From positions 1-64,000 of the IMG/VR virus record IMGVR_UViG_3300033571_013388: DNA of 64,000 nt; one strand, 5' to 3'. Positions 21,968-30,010 of the stretch are shown here, one piece after another. Under the pieces are notes generated by a model. It did no database searches and was not told the DNA's origin. It saw only the letters and a list, made by a program, of their open reading frames with translations. Numbering within the stretch: position 1 is the first letter of the stretch; every line of letters starts with the position of its first letter. Both the position numbers and the translations under genes were made by a program. Origin of the DNA: a virus.

Positions 21968-24319
21968 TTATGTAATTTTAATTTTCGAAACATTATTTTC
22001 TTTTATAACGGTAACCAAAGAAACAGCCCAATCTTTTACCAAATCATTATGTGTTATTAAAAAAACAATTTCATACATGTTTTTAATCTTATCAAACAAC
22101 CCTTTCAGTTTTTCAATATTTTCTGGAGCTACTTTACCTAAAACTTCATCAAAAGTTATGAAATTAGGCATAGGTAACGTAGACATTTTACCCAGAACAC
22201 CTCTTAACGCAAGACTAGACGCAGTTTTTTCAAAACCACTAGCTGATTTAAGTTGTTTTGAAACATCATCCTTATTTATCAAAAATTGAACATCGTTTTT
22301 ATCATCTATAAATATCTCCACTTCAAAATCACAAACATCTTCTAATAATCTTTGAACTTCTGAATTTATTATAGGTAACACTGACCTTAATACCAACTTG
22401 CTTATACCTTTTTTACCAACCAAGTCAATATAAATCTTAAAAATTTTATCAATCTCTTCTTCTTTTTTAATAGTTTCTATTAATTTTGTTTTGGTCGAAA
22501 TGTTGGTATTATGATTTTGTATTTCGTTTGTAACTCTTTCTATCCTAGTTATTGTTTCATCTTTAGTATGATTAAGTACTGAAATATTTGTTTTTACTTT
22601 ACTAACCTCAATATCAATTCTTTTATTATGTTCAATAGCTTCTAAGTTAAGGTTGTATTTTTTTAAATCATTCATTTTTTCAACCACCTTATTTCTTAAT
22701 GAACCAATTTCAACCTCTAATCTATCTCTATCTAACTCTAATCTATTTTTCTTATCTACTTTTACTTTAATCTCATTAAGGTTCAACAAATAACTCTCTA
22801 ACACCTCTAGTCTTTTTGATATATCAGATATGTCACTGTTAATTTTATTTATCTCTTCATTGTGTTTATTAATATGTTCAGTATTGTCTACATCATCCAA
22901 TTTACGATGACATGATTGACAAATACCCCCAGCTATCAAATCAGCAATAACTTTAGTTAACCGTTTTATTTCCGCTTCAAAAACAGCTTTTTTAGAAGTC
23001 AAACCATTAAGTTCTTTGGTATACATATAATGAAGGTCTTCATCAAATTCAATTTTACCATATGCAAAAATAACATCATTCATTTCAGTTATCTTCGCCT
23101 TTGTTTCTACACCTTTTTTTGTTAACAAATCTACTTCATTTTGAAGTGATGATGGGTTTAATGTAGAAATCGAAACATCTATTTTTTGTTTGCTATTTAA
23201 TAACCTATCATTCTCCTCATTGTTTTTTTGGAGCTCTGATTTAGTATCTGACAATCTTTTTCTAAACAATTCTTCAAGTTGTTCAGATTCTAGTATCTTG
23301 TTTTTATGTTCTTCGATTTCATTCGTTAATGTGATTACATCGAATTCATTTGATTTTTTCTTTCTGGTAAAATCATTATACATCACCCTAACAGCAGCTT
23401 CTTTTAACTCAAGTATTTCCAAACCAATAAGCCTAGTTAATATTTTACCAGATTCTGTTGTTGTCAAACCGATAAGGTCATCTAGATTTTTTTCAGTTGC
23501 CAAAACCAACATTTCAAAATCTTTTTCACTACCTATGGTCTCTTTTAATTTTGAAGTCGTCTTTTTAGCATCTTCTTCATTTAATTCTTCTTCTTCCCCA
23601 TCTGGTAAAATTTTATAGTAATTTACCTTGTTTATGACAGTCCAACCACCACCTTTTTTGGAGCTTCGCTTCATTTTACGCTCTATGATGGTTTCTTCAC
23701 CTTCAATTTCAATCATCCCTCGAACAACCAATTCATTTTTGCCAGTATAAGTGTTAAATACTTCTTCGTTTTTATCGGTTTTGGTTGTGGAACCATGTAA
23801 TAAAAATTTTATAGCATCTATGGTAAGTGTTGTTTTACCACCTTGATTCCCAGGAATTGAATTCACAACTGTTAAGCCTTTAAATTTACTAAAAGGGATA
23901 TAATTGTTTTCACCAAAAGAAAGAAAATTATCAATCATAATCCATTTTATAGACCACGACTTGTGTTGTGATTGAGTTAAATCGATGTTTAATTCACCAT
24001 TAACTTTATCATCTAGCGCAATAATTCTGTTAAAATCAACATTTTTATTATCTCTAACAATTAACTCTTTCATAAGAGCTCTTTGATAATTAACATCCAT
24101 AATGTTTTCAATACCAGCACCAGTTATTTCAATAGCGTCACCATTTTCATTAAATTTAACAGGTTTATAAACAACATTTATGTTATTTTTATTCACACCA
24201 TATTTGTTAGCAAAATAGTTTCTTACTTTATTCTTATTTTCTTTAGAATAATTTTCTGGTCGGTCTGTCCATTCTACTTTTATTCTAGAATAAGGTGATA
24301 TTCTTAATTTATCTTCCAT
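21968..24319 (-). CDS. gp46-like recombination nuclease subunit (Rad50/SbcC type)
   Basis: This is an SMC-like ATPase that partners with gp47 to resect DNA ends for recombination-dependent replication. The P-loop is at 155-164 (IPGNQGGKTT, with Pro where Gly is usual), and two coiled-coil arms flank a zinc hook CQSC at 467-470. The ABC signature (SGFEKTASSLALR) and Walker B FITFDEVLG come near 690-735, followed by the D-loop/His switch ITHND. At 783 aa it is much longer than T4 gp46 (560). A 120-residue N-terminal domain (DRPENYSKENKNKVRNYFANKYGV ...) precedes the ATPase and is not part of the standard family. Confidence 0.9.
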   Translation of the reverse strand: MEDKLRISPYSRIKVEWTDRPENYSKENKNKVRNYFANKYGVNKNNINVVYKPVKFNENGDAIEITGAGIENIMDVNYQRALMKELIVRDNKNVDFNRIIALDDKVNGELNIDLTQSQHKSWSIKWIMIDNFLSFGENNYIPFSKFKGLTVVNSIPGNQGGKTTLTIDAIKFLLHGSTTKTDKNEEVFNTYTGKNELVVRGMIEIEGEETIIERKMKRSSKKGGGWTVINKVNYYKILPDGEEEELNEEDAKKTTSKLKETIGSEKDFEMLVLATEKNLDDLIGLTTTESGKILTRLIGLEILELKEAAVRVMYNDFTRKKKSNEFDVITLTNEIEEHKNKILESEQLEELFRKRLSDTKSELQKNNEENDRLLNSKQKIDVSISTLNPSSLQNEVDLLTKKGVETKAKITEMNDVIFAYGKIEFDEDLHYMYTKELNGLTSKKAVFEAEIKRLTKVIADLIAGGICQSCHRKLDDVDNTEHINKHNEEINKINSDISDISKRLEVLESYLLNLNEIKVKVDKKNRLELDRDRLEVEIGSLRNKVVEKMNDLKKYNLNLEAIEHNKRIDIEVSKVKTNISVLNHTKDETITRIERVTNEIQNHNTNISTKTKLIETIKKEEEIDKIFKIYIDLVGKKGISKLVLRSVLPIINSEVQRLLEDVCDFEVEIFIDDKNDVQFLINKDDVSKQLKSASGFEKTASSLALRGVLGKMSTLPMPNFITFDEVLGKVAPENIEKLKGLFDKIKNMYEIVFLITHNDLVKDWAVSLVTVIKENNVSKIKIT

Positions 24320-24774
24320 TATATTTCTCCGTATAAATCTTTTTTGTGTTTATTTTTTTCTTCGATTAACAATTTTTGAACAACCTCTAACTCTTTGTTT
24401 TTTTCGTCAACATTTGTTTGAAGCTCTTTTATTGTTATATTGTATTGAGATTGTTGTTCTAACAGTTTATTTTGCAAATCATTTACTTTATCAGCTAAAA
24501 CTTTAACCTGTGAATTATCAGTAACTATTACTTCTTTTTCTACAATTTTTTCAACAGGTACTTCTATGATTTTTTCAATGGGTTTTTCAATAATCTTTTC
24601 AACTATTTTTTCAACCTCTATCGTTTTTTGTATTGGTGTGGCACCGTACTTTTCAACAGTAAAACCCTGTTTCACTAGTTTTAATGTAAACTCATCAATA
24701 TTGGTGATGTTATTGTTTCTACAATAATCCCAAATATCATTCTTTAGTTCCTTCGGAAGTTCCATATTTTTCAA
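24319..24774 (-). CDS. Coiled-coil hypothetical protein between gp46 and gp47 (151 aa)
   Basis: A short N-terminal helical region (LPKELKNDIWDYCRNNNITNIDEFTLKLVKQGFTVEKYG, about 5-43) resembles a small helical domain with a conserved Cys. It is followed by a repetitive valine/isoleucine/glutamate/lysine spacer (EKIVEKIIEKPIEKII..., about 50-80) and a classical coiled coil to the end. It sits in the recombination operon, overlapping the 89-aa gene by 38 bases and abutting gp46. It may tether or organise the gp46/gp47 complex, but that is inferred from position only. Confidence 0.55.
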   Translation of the reverse strand: MKNMELPKELKNDIWDYCRNNNITNIDEFTLKLVKQGFTVEKYGATPIQKTIEVEKIVEKIIEKPIEKIIEVPVEKIVEKEVIVTDNSQVKVLADKVNDLQNKLLEQQSQYNITIKELQTNVDEKNKELEVVQKLLIEEKNKHKKDLYGEI

Positions 24775-25006
24775 TATCTTTTAAAATTTCTTCTAATTCT
24801 TTTTCCGATTGATGAAGCAACATGAATTCTTTGGTTGTTTCATCTATTTCTAAATGTATTATTGGTTTATCAACCCTCACATAATACTCATCAACCCCAA
24901 TAACTTCACCATTTACTAAACCAAAATCATCAAATTCTTTTGGTAGTCCATCTAAAAAAGCTTTTAATTCTTTTATTGTAATTCCAGTTGTTTTTTCTTC
25001 ACTCAT
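24737..25006 (-). CDS. Small acidic hypothetical protein (89 aa)
   Basis: A small acidic protein with ITIKELKAFLDGLPKEFDDFGLVNGEV near the start, a pattern seen in small phage and bacterial proteins of unknown role. A beta strand pair follows (YYVRVDKPIIHLEIDETTKEFMLL), then an acidic helix (SEKELEEILKDIEKY). It overlaps the gp47 gene by four bases (ATGA) and the 151-aa gene by 38 bases, so it is translated as part of the recombination operon. Confidence 0.55.
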   Translation of the reverse strand: MSEEKTTGITIKELKAFLDGLPKEFDDFGLVNGEVIGVDEYYVRVDKPIIHLEIDETTKEFMLLHQSEKELEEILKDIEKYGTSEGTKE

Positions 25007-25815
25007 ACGTTTGTTAATTTTTCACTCCCAGTCTCTAAATCTTCTAGAGATTTTATTTTAAATTGATAATACGGATATTTGTTTTCCACATCATGTTCTG
25101 TAAATGTTTTACTCTCCACATCCCACAATAAAAAACCATGTTTTGACACATTTTCCCCAAAATTTTGTTGTATCAAAGATGATGAATAAGCCACCAGAAT
25201 TCCTTTGTGGTTAAAAACTTGTCTTTTGTGAATGTCACCCAACAAAACAAAATCACACCCTTCAAACTCATCCAATTCAGCACCATGGTCAATTTCATAA
25301 CCAATATCTGTTTTTGCGTTTACCAGAGGGGCGTGAAATAACCCAACATATGTTTTATCATCTCCAAATGTAAGTCTAGCTGACTCAATATCTGGTCTGG
25401 TATTTCCTTCAAAAATAGAATAAACACACCAAACAATATTGTCATCTAAATAACACTTGCTTTCTTTAAAGAAATTTATATTGCTATCTGGTAAAAATTG
25501 AACCATTGGGGTGATGCTATCCATTCTATCTTTGTTATTCTCCAACAAATCATGATTACCAGCAATAATAATAACAGGTGCTATTTTTTCCAAAGACCTT
25601 AAAAGCCAAGTCCCCAATATAAGCTGTTCATTTGAAATGACTATTTTTTGGTGAACTAAATCACCAGCAATTACTATCCTAACTTCTTCTCTCTGATAAT
25701 CTTTAATTAGTTCTTTTATGTCTTTTAACAAAGTAACAAAAACTTCTTTGTATTCATCATGTAACCTAAAGGTTCTAATGTGAATATCACTCAAATGAAT
25801 TATTTTTTTAACCAT
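25003..25815 (-). CDS. gp47-like recombination endonuclease (Mre11/SbcD type)
   Basis: All metallophosphoesterase motifs of Mre11 are present: DIH at 10-12, GD at 51-52, GNHD at 86-89, a FHAPLV near 160 and LGDIHKRQ near 192. It forms the nuclease of the gp46/gp47 complex that resects double-strand ends. The length (270 aa) is shorter than T4 gp47 (339), lacking part of the C-terminal capping domain. It overlaps the PD-(D/E)xK nuclease gene by eight bases and the 89-aa gene by four. It is therefore second in an operon starting at 26593. Confidence 0.92.
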   Translation of the reverse strand: MVKKIIHLSDIHIRTFRLHDEYKEVFVTLLKDIKELIKDYQREEVRIVIAGDLVHQKIVISNEQLILGTWLLRSLEKIAPVIIIAGNHDLLENNKDRMDSITPMVQFLPDSNINFFKESKCYLDDNIVWCVYSIFEGNTRPDIESARLTFGDDKTYVGLFHAPLVNAKTDIGYEIDHGAELDEFEGCDFVLLGDIHKRQVFNHKGILVAYSSSLIQQNFGENVSKHGFLLWDVESKTFTEHDVENKYPYYQFKIKSLEDLETGSEKLTNV

Positions 25816-26593
25816 TATTTTTCATAATATTATAGTGGTGCATCTCAATTAGCTGTTTTGCTTCTTTTTTGAGATACATTATTTGTATTTTTTGAAACGA
25901 GAGTTTTTCTTTATCCCAATATAAAACATAAATTTGTCTACATTTTCTTTTTGGAAACTCTAACTCATACATATACGCATAAACACTTAGTTGCAGTGTA
26001 TATATTGACCATTGACAAGCTTGAAGATGCTCGAATGGTTTTAATAATGTTTCATAACCATAAGGATTATAAAAATTAAAAACCCTATTAGTCTTATAAT
26101 CAGCCACATCAAAAAAAACATCGTTTATGTCGATAATCAAATCTGAAGTACCAGCTAACTCATACTGTTCAGAAAATAATATTCTTTCTGGCCACATAGC
26201 AACACCTTCTTCAATATTTAATGCGTTGTAACCATCAATAACTTTTTGTTCAAACAAACCTTCTTCATTATCCTCTGGGAAATACCATTTGTTAGCCAAA
26301 AGATATCGTTCAACAATGTCGTGAACCTTGCTACCATAAACATTTGCTTCATCATTCAGTAATTGCCAATAATCTAGAATCTCTTGTTGAGATAAGCCAA
26401 TATAACGCTCTTGTTTAACGTTGTCTGCTTGTCTTGTAATTGCCAAGGAAACAGCCTCAGCATCAAAATGTGGTTCAATTGAGGCTAGCGTTGTGGTAAC
26501 TGATTTGTATATTTTACCAGTTTCCCTATGATGATATTTATGTTGTATGGGTTCTAGAAATATAATAGACTCCCATTTTTTTATTTTAGCCAT
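25808..26593 (-). CDS. PD-(D/E)xK-family nuclease
   Basis: The core nuclease motifs are His91 (GSKVHDIVERYL), Asp151 (AGTSDLIID) and Asp165-x-Lys167 (FFDVADYKTN), followed by a QLSVYAYMYE helix (motif QxxxY). This is the RecB/Cas4-like exonuclease architecture. Start set at the ATG 26593 (MAKIKKWESI), because a strong promoter lies inside the longer ORF that reaches 26659. The mRNA would then begin at or within a base or two of the ATG. It heads the recombination operon with gp47 and gp46 and probably processes DNA ends; substrate unknown. Confidence 0.75.
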   Translation of the reverse strand: MAKIKKWESIIFLEPIQHKYHHRETGKIYKSVTTTLASIEPHFDAEAVSLAITRQADNVKQERYIGLSQQEILDYWQLLNDEANVYGSKVHDIVERYLLANKWYFPEDNEEGLFEQKVIDGYNALNIEEGVAMWPERILFSEQYELAGTSDLIIDINDVFFDVADYKTNRVFNFYNPYGYETLLKPFEHLQACQWSIYTLQLSVYAYMYELEFPKRKCRQIYVLYWDKEKLSFQKIQIMYLKKEAKQLIEMHHYNIMKNNG

Positions 26594-26598
26594 ATTTG

Positions 26599-26629
26599 CA
26601 AATATACGATTATTTGTTATGTTGTGCAA
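26599..26629 (-). promoter_or_regulatory. Promoter for the recombination operon
   Basis: On the minus strand TTG, 20 bases, TATATTTG. The G of the -7 box is six bases from the ATG at 26593, so the transcript may be leaderless. The promoter overlaps the plus-strand ORF extension upstream of 26651. Confidence 0.7.
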
Positions 26630-26650
26630 GTATTTATTGTAAAACTTAAG

Positions 26651-27148
26651 ATGAGCCAAATTGTTAAAAAATTACTTCGTGAAGCTTTAGAGATACCATC
26701 ATTTAGATTACCAAAAGATGTTAAGATTAGCGATGATGAAAAACTAGCCATTAAAAACGTTAAATGGACTGACCTTAAAATAGATGATTTAGGTGGTTCT
26801 GGAAACATTGCTCATTTGGCTGTTTTATTACCCTTTGAAACCATTGCTTCAGAATCAATCGTCATTGATATTCAATTAATTAATGACATGGTATATCAAA
26901 TGCATGTACATTTACCAGAAGATTTAAGAGGATTAGGTTTAGGTTATAAAATATATAAAGCCGTTATAAACGATTTAGGACATTTATATTCTGGTAAAGG
27001 TAGAAGATTAAACCCAATGGTTACTAAGATATGGGATAAACTAAAAAATGATTCGGATTTTGATTGTGTTTCTAGTGAATTAGGTGATTTATGTATGATA
27101 AAAAACCACCCAAATAAAGAAGAATTAACTCAATTCGTTGTAGGTTAA
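26651..27148 (+). CDS. Probable GNAT acetyltransferase with a leader resembling a capsid-targeting sequence
   Basis: Start placed at the ATG 26651 (MSQIVKKLLRE). Residues 93-98 (RGLGLG), within HLPEDLRGLGLGYKIYKAVIN, fit the acetyl-CoA-binding motif A of GNAT N-acetyltransferases. Preceding strands (ESIVIDIQLIND, VYQMHVHL) fit the fold. The first 11 residues end in L-R-E, like the T4 capsid-targeting leader and the NUDIX protein at 10308. The acceptor substrate cannot be predicted; a host protein such as RNA polymerase would parallel T4 Alt, but this is inference. It is a rightward gene, tail-to-tail with the primase (24-base overlap). Fold assignment is by motif only. Confidence 0.6.
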   Translation: MSQIVKKLLREALEIPSFRLPKDVKISDDEKLAIKNVKWTDLKIDDLGGSGNIAHLAVLLPFETIASESIVIDIQLINDMVYQMHVHLPEDLRGLGLGYKIYKAVINDLGHLYSGKGRRLNPMVTKIWDKLKNDSDFDCVSSELGDLCMIKNHPNKEELTQFVVG

Positions 27149-28081
27149 TTGTCTAGCACTCATTAATAATTTAACAATACCTTTTGAACCAAGTTTTTCG
27201 TATATTTTTGATGGGTCATAACCTTCAGGGGATTTTACTATTTTTATCCTACCATAAAGGTTCCCAAAATTGAGTTGTTTATATAAGTTGACAGCATCTT
27301 CATAAGCATCGTCATCTAATACTATTACTATATATCCGCTAGACCTTTCATAAAGCAAATCTAACAATTTAGGTGATATAAACTTACCTAATAATGGTAT
27401 TGAATTTGGTGTTACTATATGGTCAGTCACACCTTCAACCAAATAAATGGTTGCATCCAAATTTAATTTACCTTCATTAAAGATTATTTCTTGTTTTTCA
27501 GCTTCTGGATTAAGATACTTTAACTTAGTCTTCTCCTTAGCAAACCATCTAGCGATAAAATAATTTAATTTTCCATCTGAATCATATGATGGGATAATTA
27601 TTCTGTTATAGTATTTTCCATGAATTGTGTAACCAATTTTGTAATCATCTATAATTTCATCAGTTATTCCACGCTCTCTCAAGTACCTTAACGCTAAATC
27701 AGACTTATAATCCATACTAGAACATAATGATAATTTTTTATAACCTTCTGGTAAGGTTACAATTATTTCACTGTGTTCTTTATCATGTATTTCATCAGCA
27801 TCTGGTTTAACCAATAAATACTCACGAATGTTTCTTGGTGTGGCATACCTTTTAAGTAATTTCATTACTGGACCATACATATTGTTTGTATCTTGACAGG
27901 CCCAACATTTAAATACATTTCGCTGATAATTAATTTCAAGATTACCCTTGCCATCGCCATCTGGCATACCTTTATCTTCTGAACACGCAGGGCAATCAAA
28001 AGATACTTGTCCAGTGTCTTCATTATGTTTTCTGTGTTCACCTAAGAACCCCTCTAGAATATTCACTAATAAGTGTGACAT
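27125..28081 (-). CDS. DnaG-type primase (gp61-like)
   Basis: This primase synthesises RNA primers with the gp41-type helicase. A zinc-ribbon is formed by C30, C33, C59 and C62 (FDCPACSEDKG ... FKCWACQDT). The TOPRIM motifs are IYLVEGVTDHI (Glu near residue 213) and IVIVLDDDAYEDAV (Asp near 253). Residues ~120-190 (LRYLRERGITDEIIDDYKIGY) are the typical primase core. Its own promoter lies five bases upstream of the ATG, so the leader is very short. At 318 aa it is close to T4 gp61 (342). Confidence 0.9.
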   Translation of the reverse strand: MSHLLVNILEGFLGEHRKHNEDTGQVSFDCPACSEDKGMPDGDGKGNLEINYQRNVFKCWACQDTNNMYGPVMKLLKRYATPRNIREYLLVKPDADEIHDKEHSEIIVTLPEGYKKLSLCSSMDYKSDLALRYLRERGITDEIIDDYKIGYTIHGKYYNRIIIPSYDSDGKLNYFIARWFAKEKTKLKYLNPEAEKQEIIFNEGKLNLDATIYLVEGVTDHIVTPNSIPLLGKFISPKLLDLLYERSSGYIVIVLDDDAYEDAVNLYKQLNFGNLYGRIKIVKSPEGYDPSKIYEKLGSKGIVKLLMSARQLTYNELS

Positions 28082-28085
28082 CCAA

Positions 28086-28117
28086 CAAAGGTATTAAATA
28101 AAATTGGAAAAAGCAAA
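28086..28117 (-). promoter_or_regulatory. Promoter for the primase gene
   Basis: On the minus strand TTTG, 20 bases, TACCTTTG, immediately upstream of the primase ATG at 28081. Leader length would be near zero. Confidence 0.75.
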
Positions 28118-28120
28118 TAT

Positions 28121-28762
28121 TTAACTTTGTTTTCTAAGATTAAACCAAGCTAAACCACATGTGTAAGCATCACTCATGTCAAAATTTTCTTTTTTTAGTA
28201 CATTGTTTTTATCTAATATCCATTTTATTTGTGGTTCTAAATCACAAACTTTGTCAAAAATTACCATTTTTTTATCCACATCAAATGGGTAACCCCCAAA
28301 TAACACAGGTTCGTTTTTAGATATTTGTTTTTCTGACAATGGGGTTCCATCTTTTTTAGCTTTTCTAACAGACATCAATTCTGGAAACGCATATTTACGA
28401 GCATCGTATGATGATATAAAATCTGGTACAACACCGATGGTATCAAAAACAGATTTAGAAATCATCCCATTAAAACGTAAAAGCGTTGCAATTGTATATA
28501 CGTTGTTTGATTGTAAAAGTGGTTCTTCAATAATAACATTTGAAATACCAAAATCTGCATATTTGTTTAAAAACTCTGTTTGGAAGATTTCAACTTTTTT
28601 GAATAATTCTTCCATTTTGTTTTCTGGTTTTGGTTTTACCTTTGGGCTAACATGATGTAACAATTTAAGTTCTCCTTTGTCACCCAAGTCTTCAAATAAA
28701 GCAATACCTATTGTAGATGTGGATACATCCAAGGCCAATATAAATTTTGGTTCTTTTTGCAT
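28121..28762 (-). CDS. RuvC-like Holliday junction resolvase
   Basis: The acidic residues of the RNase H-like RuvC fold are visible: Asp12 in ILALDVSTSTIGIALF, Glu near 78 in SNVIIEEPLLQSN and Asp at the end in FDMSDAYTCGLAW. The protein would cut four-way junctions, which arise in recombination-driven replication. T4 uses endonuclease VII (gp49) of a different fold, so this is a functional substitute as in many non-enterobacterial T4-like phages. It precedes the primase and is separated from the structural block by 44 bases with a weak hairpin. Confidence 0.78.
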   Translation of the reverse strand: MQKEPKFILALDVSTSTIGIALFEDLGDKGELKLLHHVSPKVKPKPENKMEELFKKVEIFQTEFLNKYADFGISNVIIEEPLLQSNNVYTIATLLRFNGMISKSVFDTIGVVPDFISSYDARKYAFPELMSVRKAKKDGTPLSEKQISKNEPVLFGGYPFDVDKKMVIFDKVCDLEPQIKWILDKNNVLKKENFDMSDAYTCGLAWFNLRKQS

Positions 28763-28806
28763 ATGTTTTTAACACTAATCTAAGAACCTTTAATAAAAGG
28801 TAAAGA

Positions 28807-30009
28807 TTACAAATTTATTTTTACACTTAAAGCTAAAAATTCATTTACATTTTTTGTAACTTGTCTATCAGTTTTACCGATAGCTATCAAATTATTTAAA
28901 TTGTCGTATAAACCTACTTCTGAAATCCTAACAACATCTGAACCTGTAAAAGTTGAATTGGTTGAAGTGCCAAATTCGCCTCTAGCTGCAACACATGTTA
29001 TATTTTGGTAAACTGAAGTTGAAACACTGTTAAAACTAACTGTAGTAGCTGTGGCTGCTGTTGAAGTATAATTTGAAATAATCTGTTGGTTTGTAATGAC
29101 CATAAAGCCCTTATCAAGGTATGCAATACCAACAATAGTATCAGCTGTAGTTCCAATATTGCTATTTGTTTGTAAATTGTAAAGTTGTTTTCCATTAACG
29201 CTAAAAGGTTTTGTTGTCCCGTATCCAGTTGCCCAACTTAATGAACTAGAGCCACCGTTTGGTCTAGCAATAGAATCTGAGAATAACATTGCAATATTAT
29301 CATCTAAATAGCTTGTTACAACTGATGTGTCTCTTATATTAGCATCTTGGATGGATAAAGAAGTTCCATCATTTTGAAAAGTGCTATAAATTGTATAGGT
29401 GCCAGCTGATGTAGGTAATTGTATTTTTACAGTTTTACCATCAATACACTCACCATAATTTGCATTGTTTATGCCAATAACTAATATTTTTGTTTTAGAA
29501 ATCGCACTAAGTGCTGTATCTGAATATCCACCATTTGCATATGTTATACCAGTATAAGTATTATCATTATTTGTGTTTAAAGGTAAACCAAATGAATAAT
29601 ATAAATTAACCAAAGCATCCGTATTGTAATTATTTCTGTCAATAATAACTCGTGTTAAATTATTACCACTTACTGTTGTAAAACCATTTGATAATAAATC
29701 TGTTGATATTGTTATTGATTGAGATTCAACTGGTTTTCTTAGTAAACCACTAGAATTAACAATAATAGGTGATTTTAATTTTACGTTTTGAGCAGTACTA
29801 TTGCTAAAAGATGCGTTTGCACCAATTTCACCAGCTTCAGCTGGAATTTGTCCAGTTGACAAAGTTAATGGAACATAGTAATTAGCGTCAGAGTCACCCA
29901 AAGAAAATGTGGTGATAAGTCCATTATTTGTAGAAATCATTCTTTGTCTACCTAATGGTGTTAACTTAGCGTTTAATGTAATCGTATTTGCACTTGATAT
30001 AAATCCCAT
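28807..30009 (-). CDS. Virion fibre/baseplate-associated protein (400 aa)
   Basis: This appears related to the following 711-aa gene. Both begin with a short segment, a '(K)LTxxGRxxxxxxxxxITTFSLGDSDxNY' element (here about 14-44) and a LLRKPVESQSI / LRPVDRQPNI element. Both end with a 'VVRISEVGLYDNLNNLIAIGK' C terminus. This shared N/C-terminal frame is typical of phage tail-adhesion or collar proteins that bind the baseplate. The middle is Ser/Thr/Asn-rich beta structure. It is the last gene of the late structural operon. Confidence 0.6.
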   Translation of the reverse strand: MGFISSANTITLNAKLTPLGRQRMISTNNGLITTFSLGDSDANYYVPLTLSTGQIPAEAGEIGANASFSNSTAQNVKLKSPIIVNSSGLLRKPVESQSITISTDLLSNGFTTVSGNNLTRVIIDRNNYNTDALVNLYYSFGLPLNTNNDNTYTGITYANGGYSDTALSAISKTKILVIGINNANYGECIDGKTVKIQLPTSAGTYTIYSTFQNDGTSLSIQDANIRDTSVVTSYLDDNIAMLFSDSIARPNGGSSSLSWATGYGTTKPFSVNGKQLYNLQTNSNIGTTADTIVGIAYLDKGFMVITNQQIISNYTSTAATATTVSFNSVSTSVYQNITCVAARGEFGTSTNSTFTGSDVVRISEVGLYDNLNNLIAIGKTDRQVTKNVNEFLALSVKINL

Positions 30010-30010
30010 T

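Noticed and set aside
23190-23618. Long antisense ORFs opposite gp46 and other large genes
   Set aside because: Their products are Ser/Phe/Leu-rich mirror images of the real coding strand with no starts, leaders or family features.
26594-26659. N-terminal extension of the PD-(D/E)xK nuclease to 26659
   Set aside because: A strong promoter lies inside this extension, and the conserved sequence begins at the ATG 26593.
28782-28804. Terminator between the structural block and the resolvase gene
   Set aside because: ACCTTT/AAAGGT is a short A/U hairpin without a T run on the minus strand; too weak to call.
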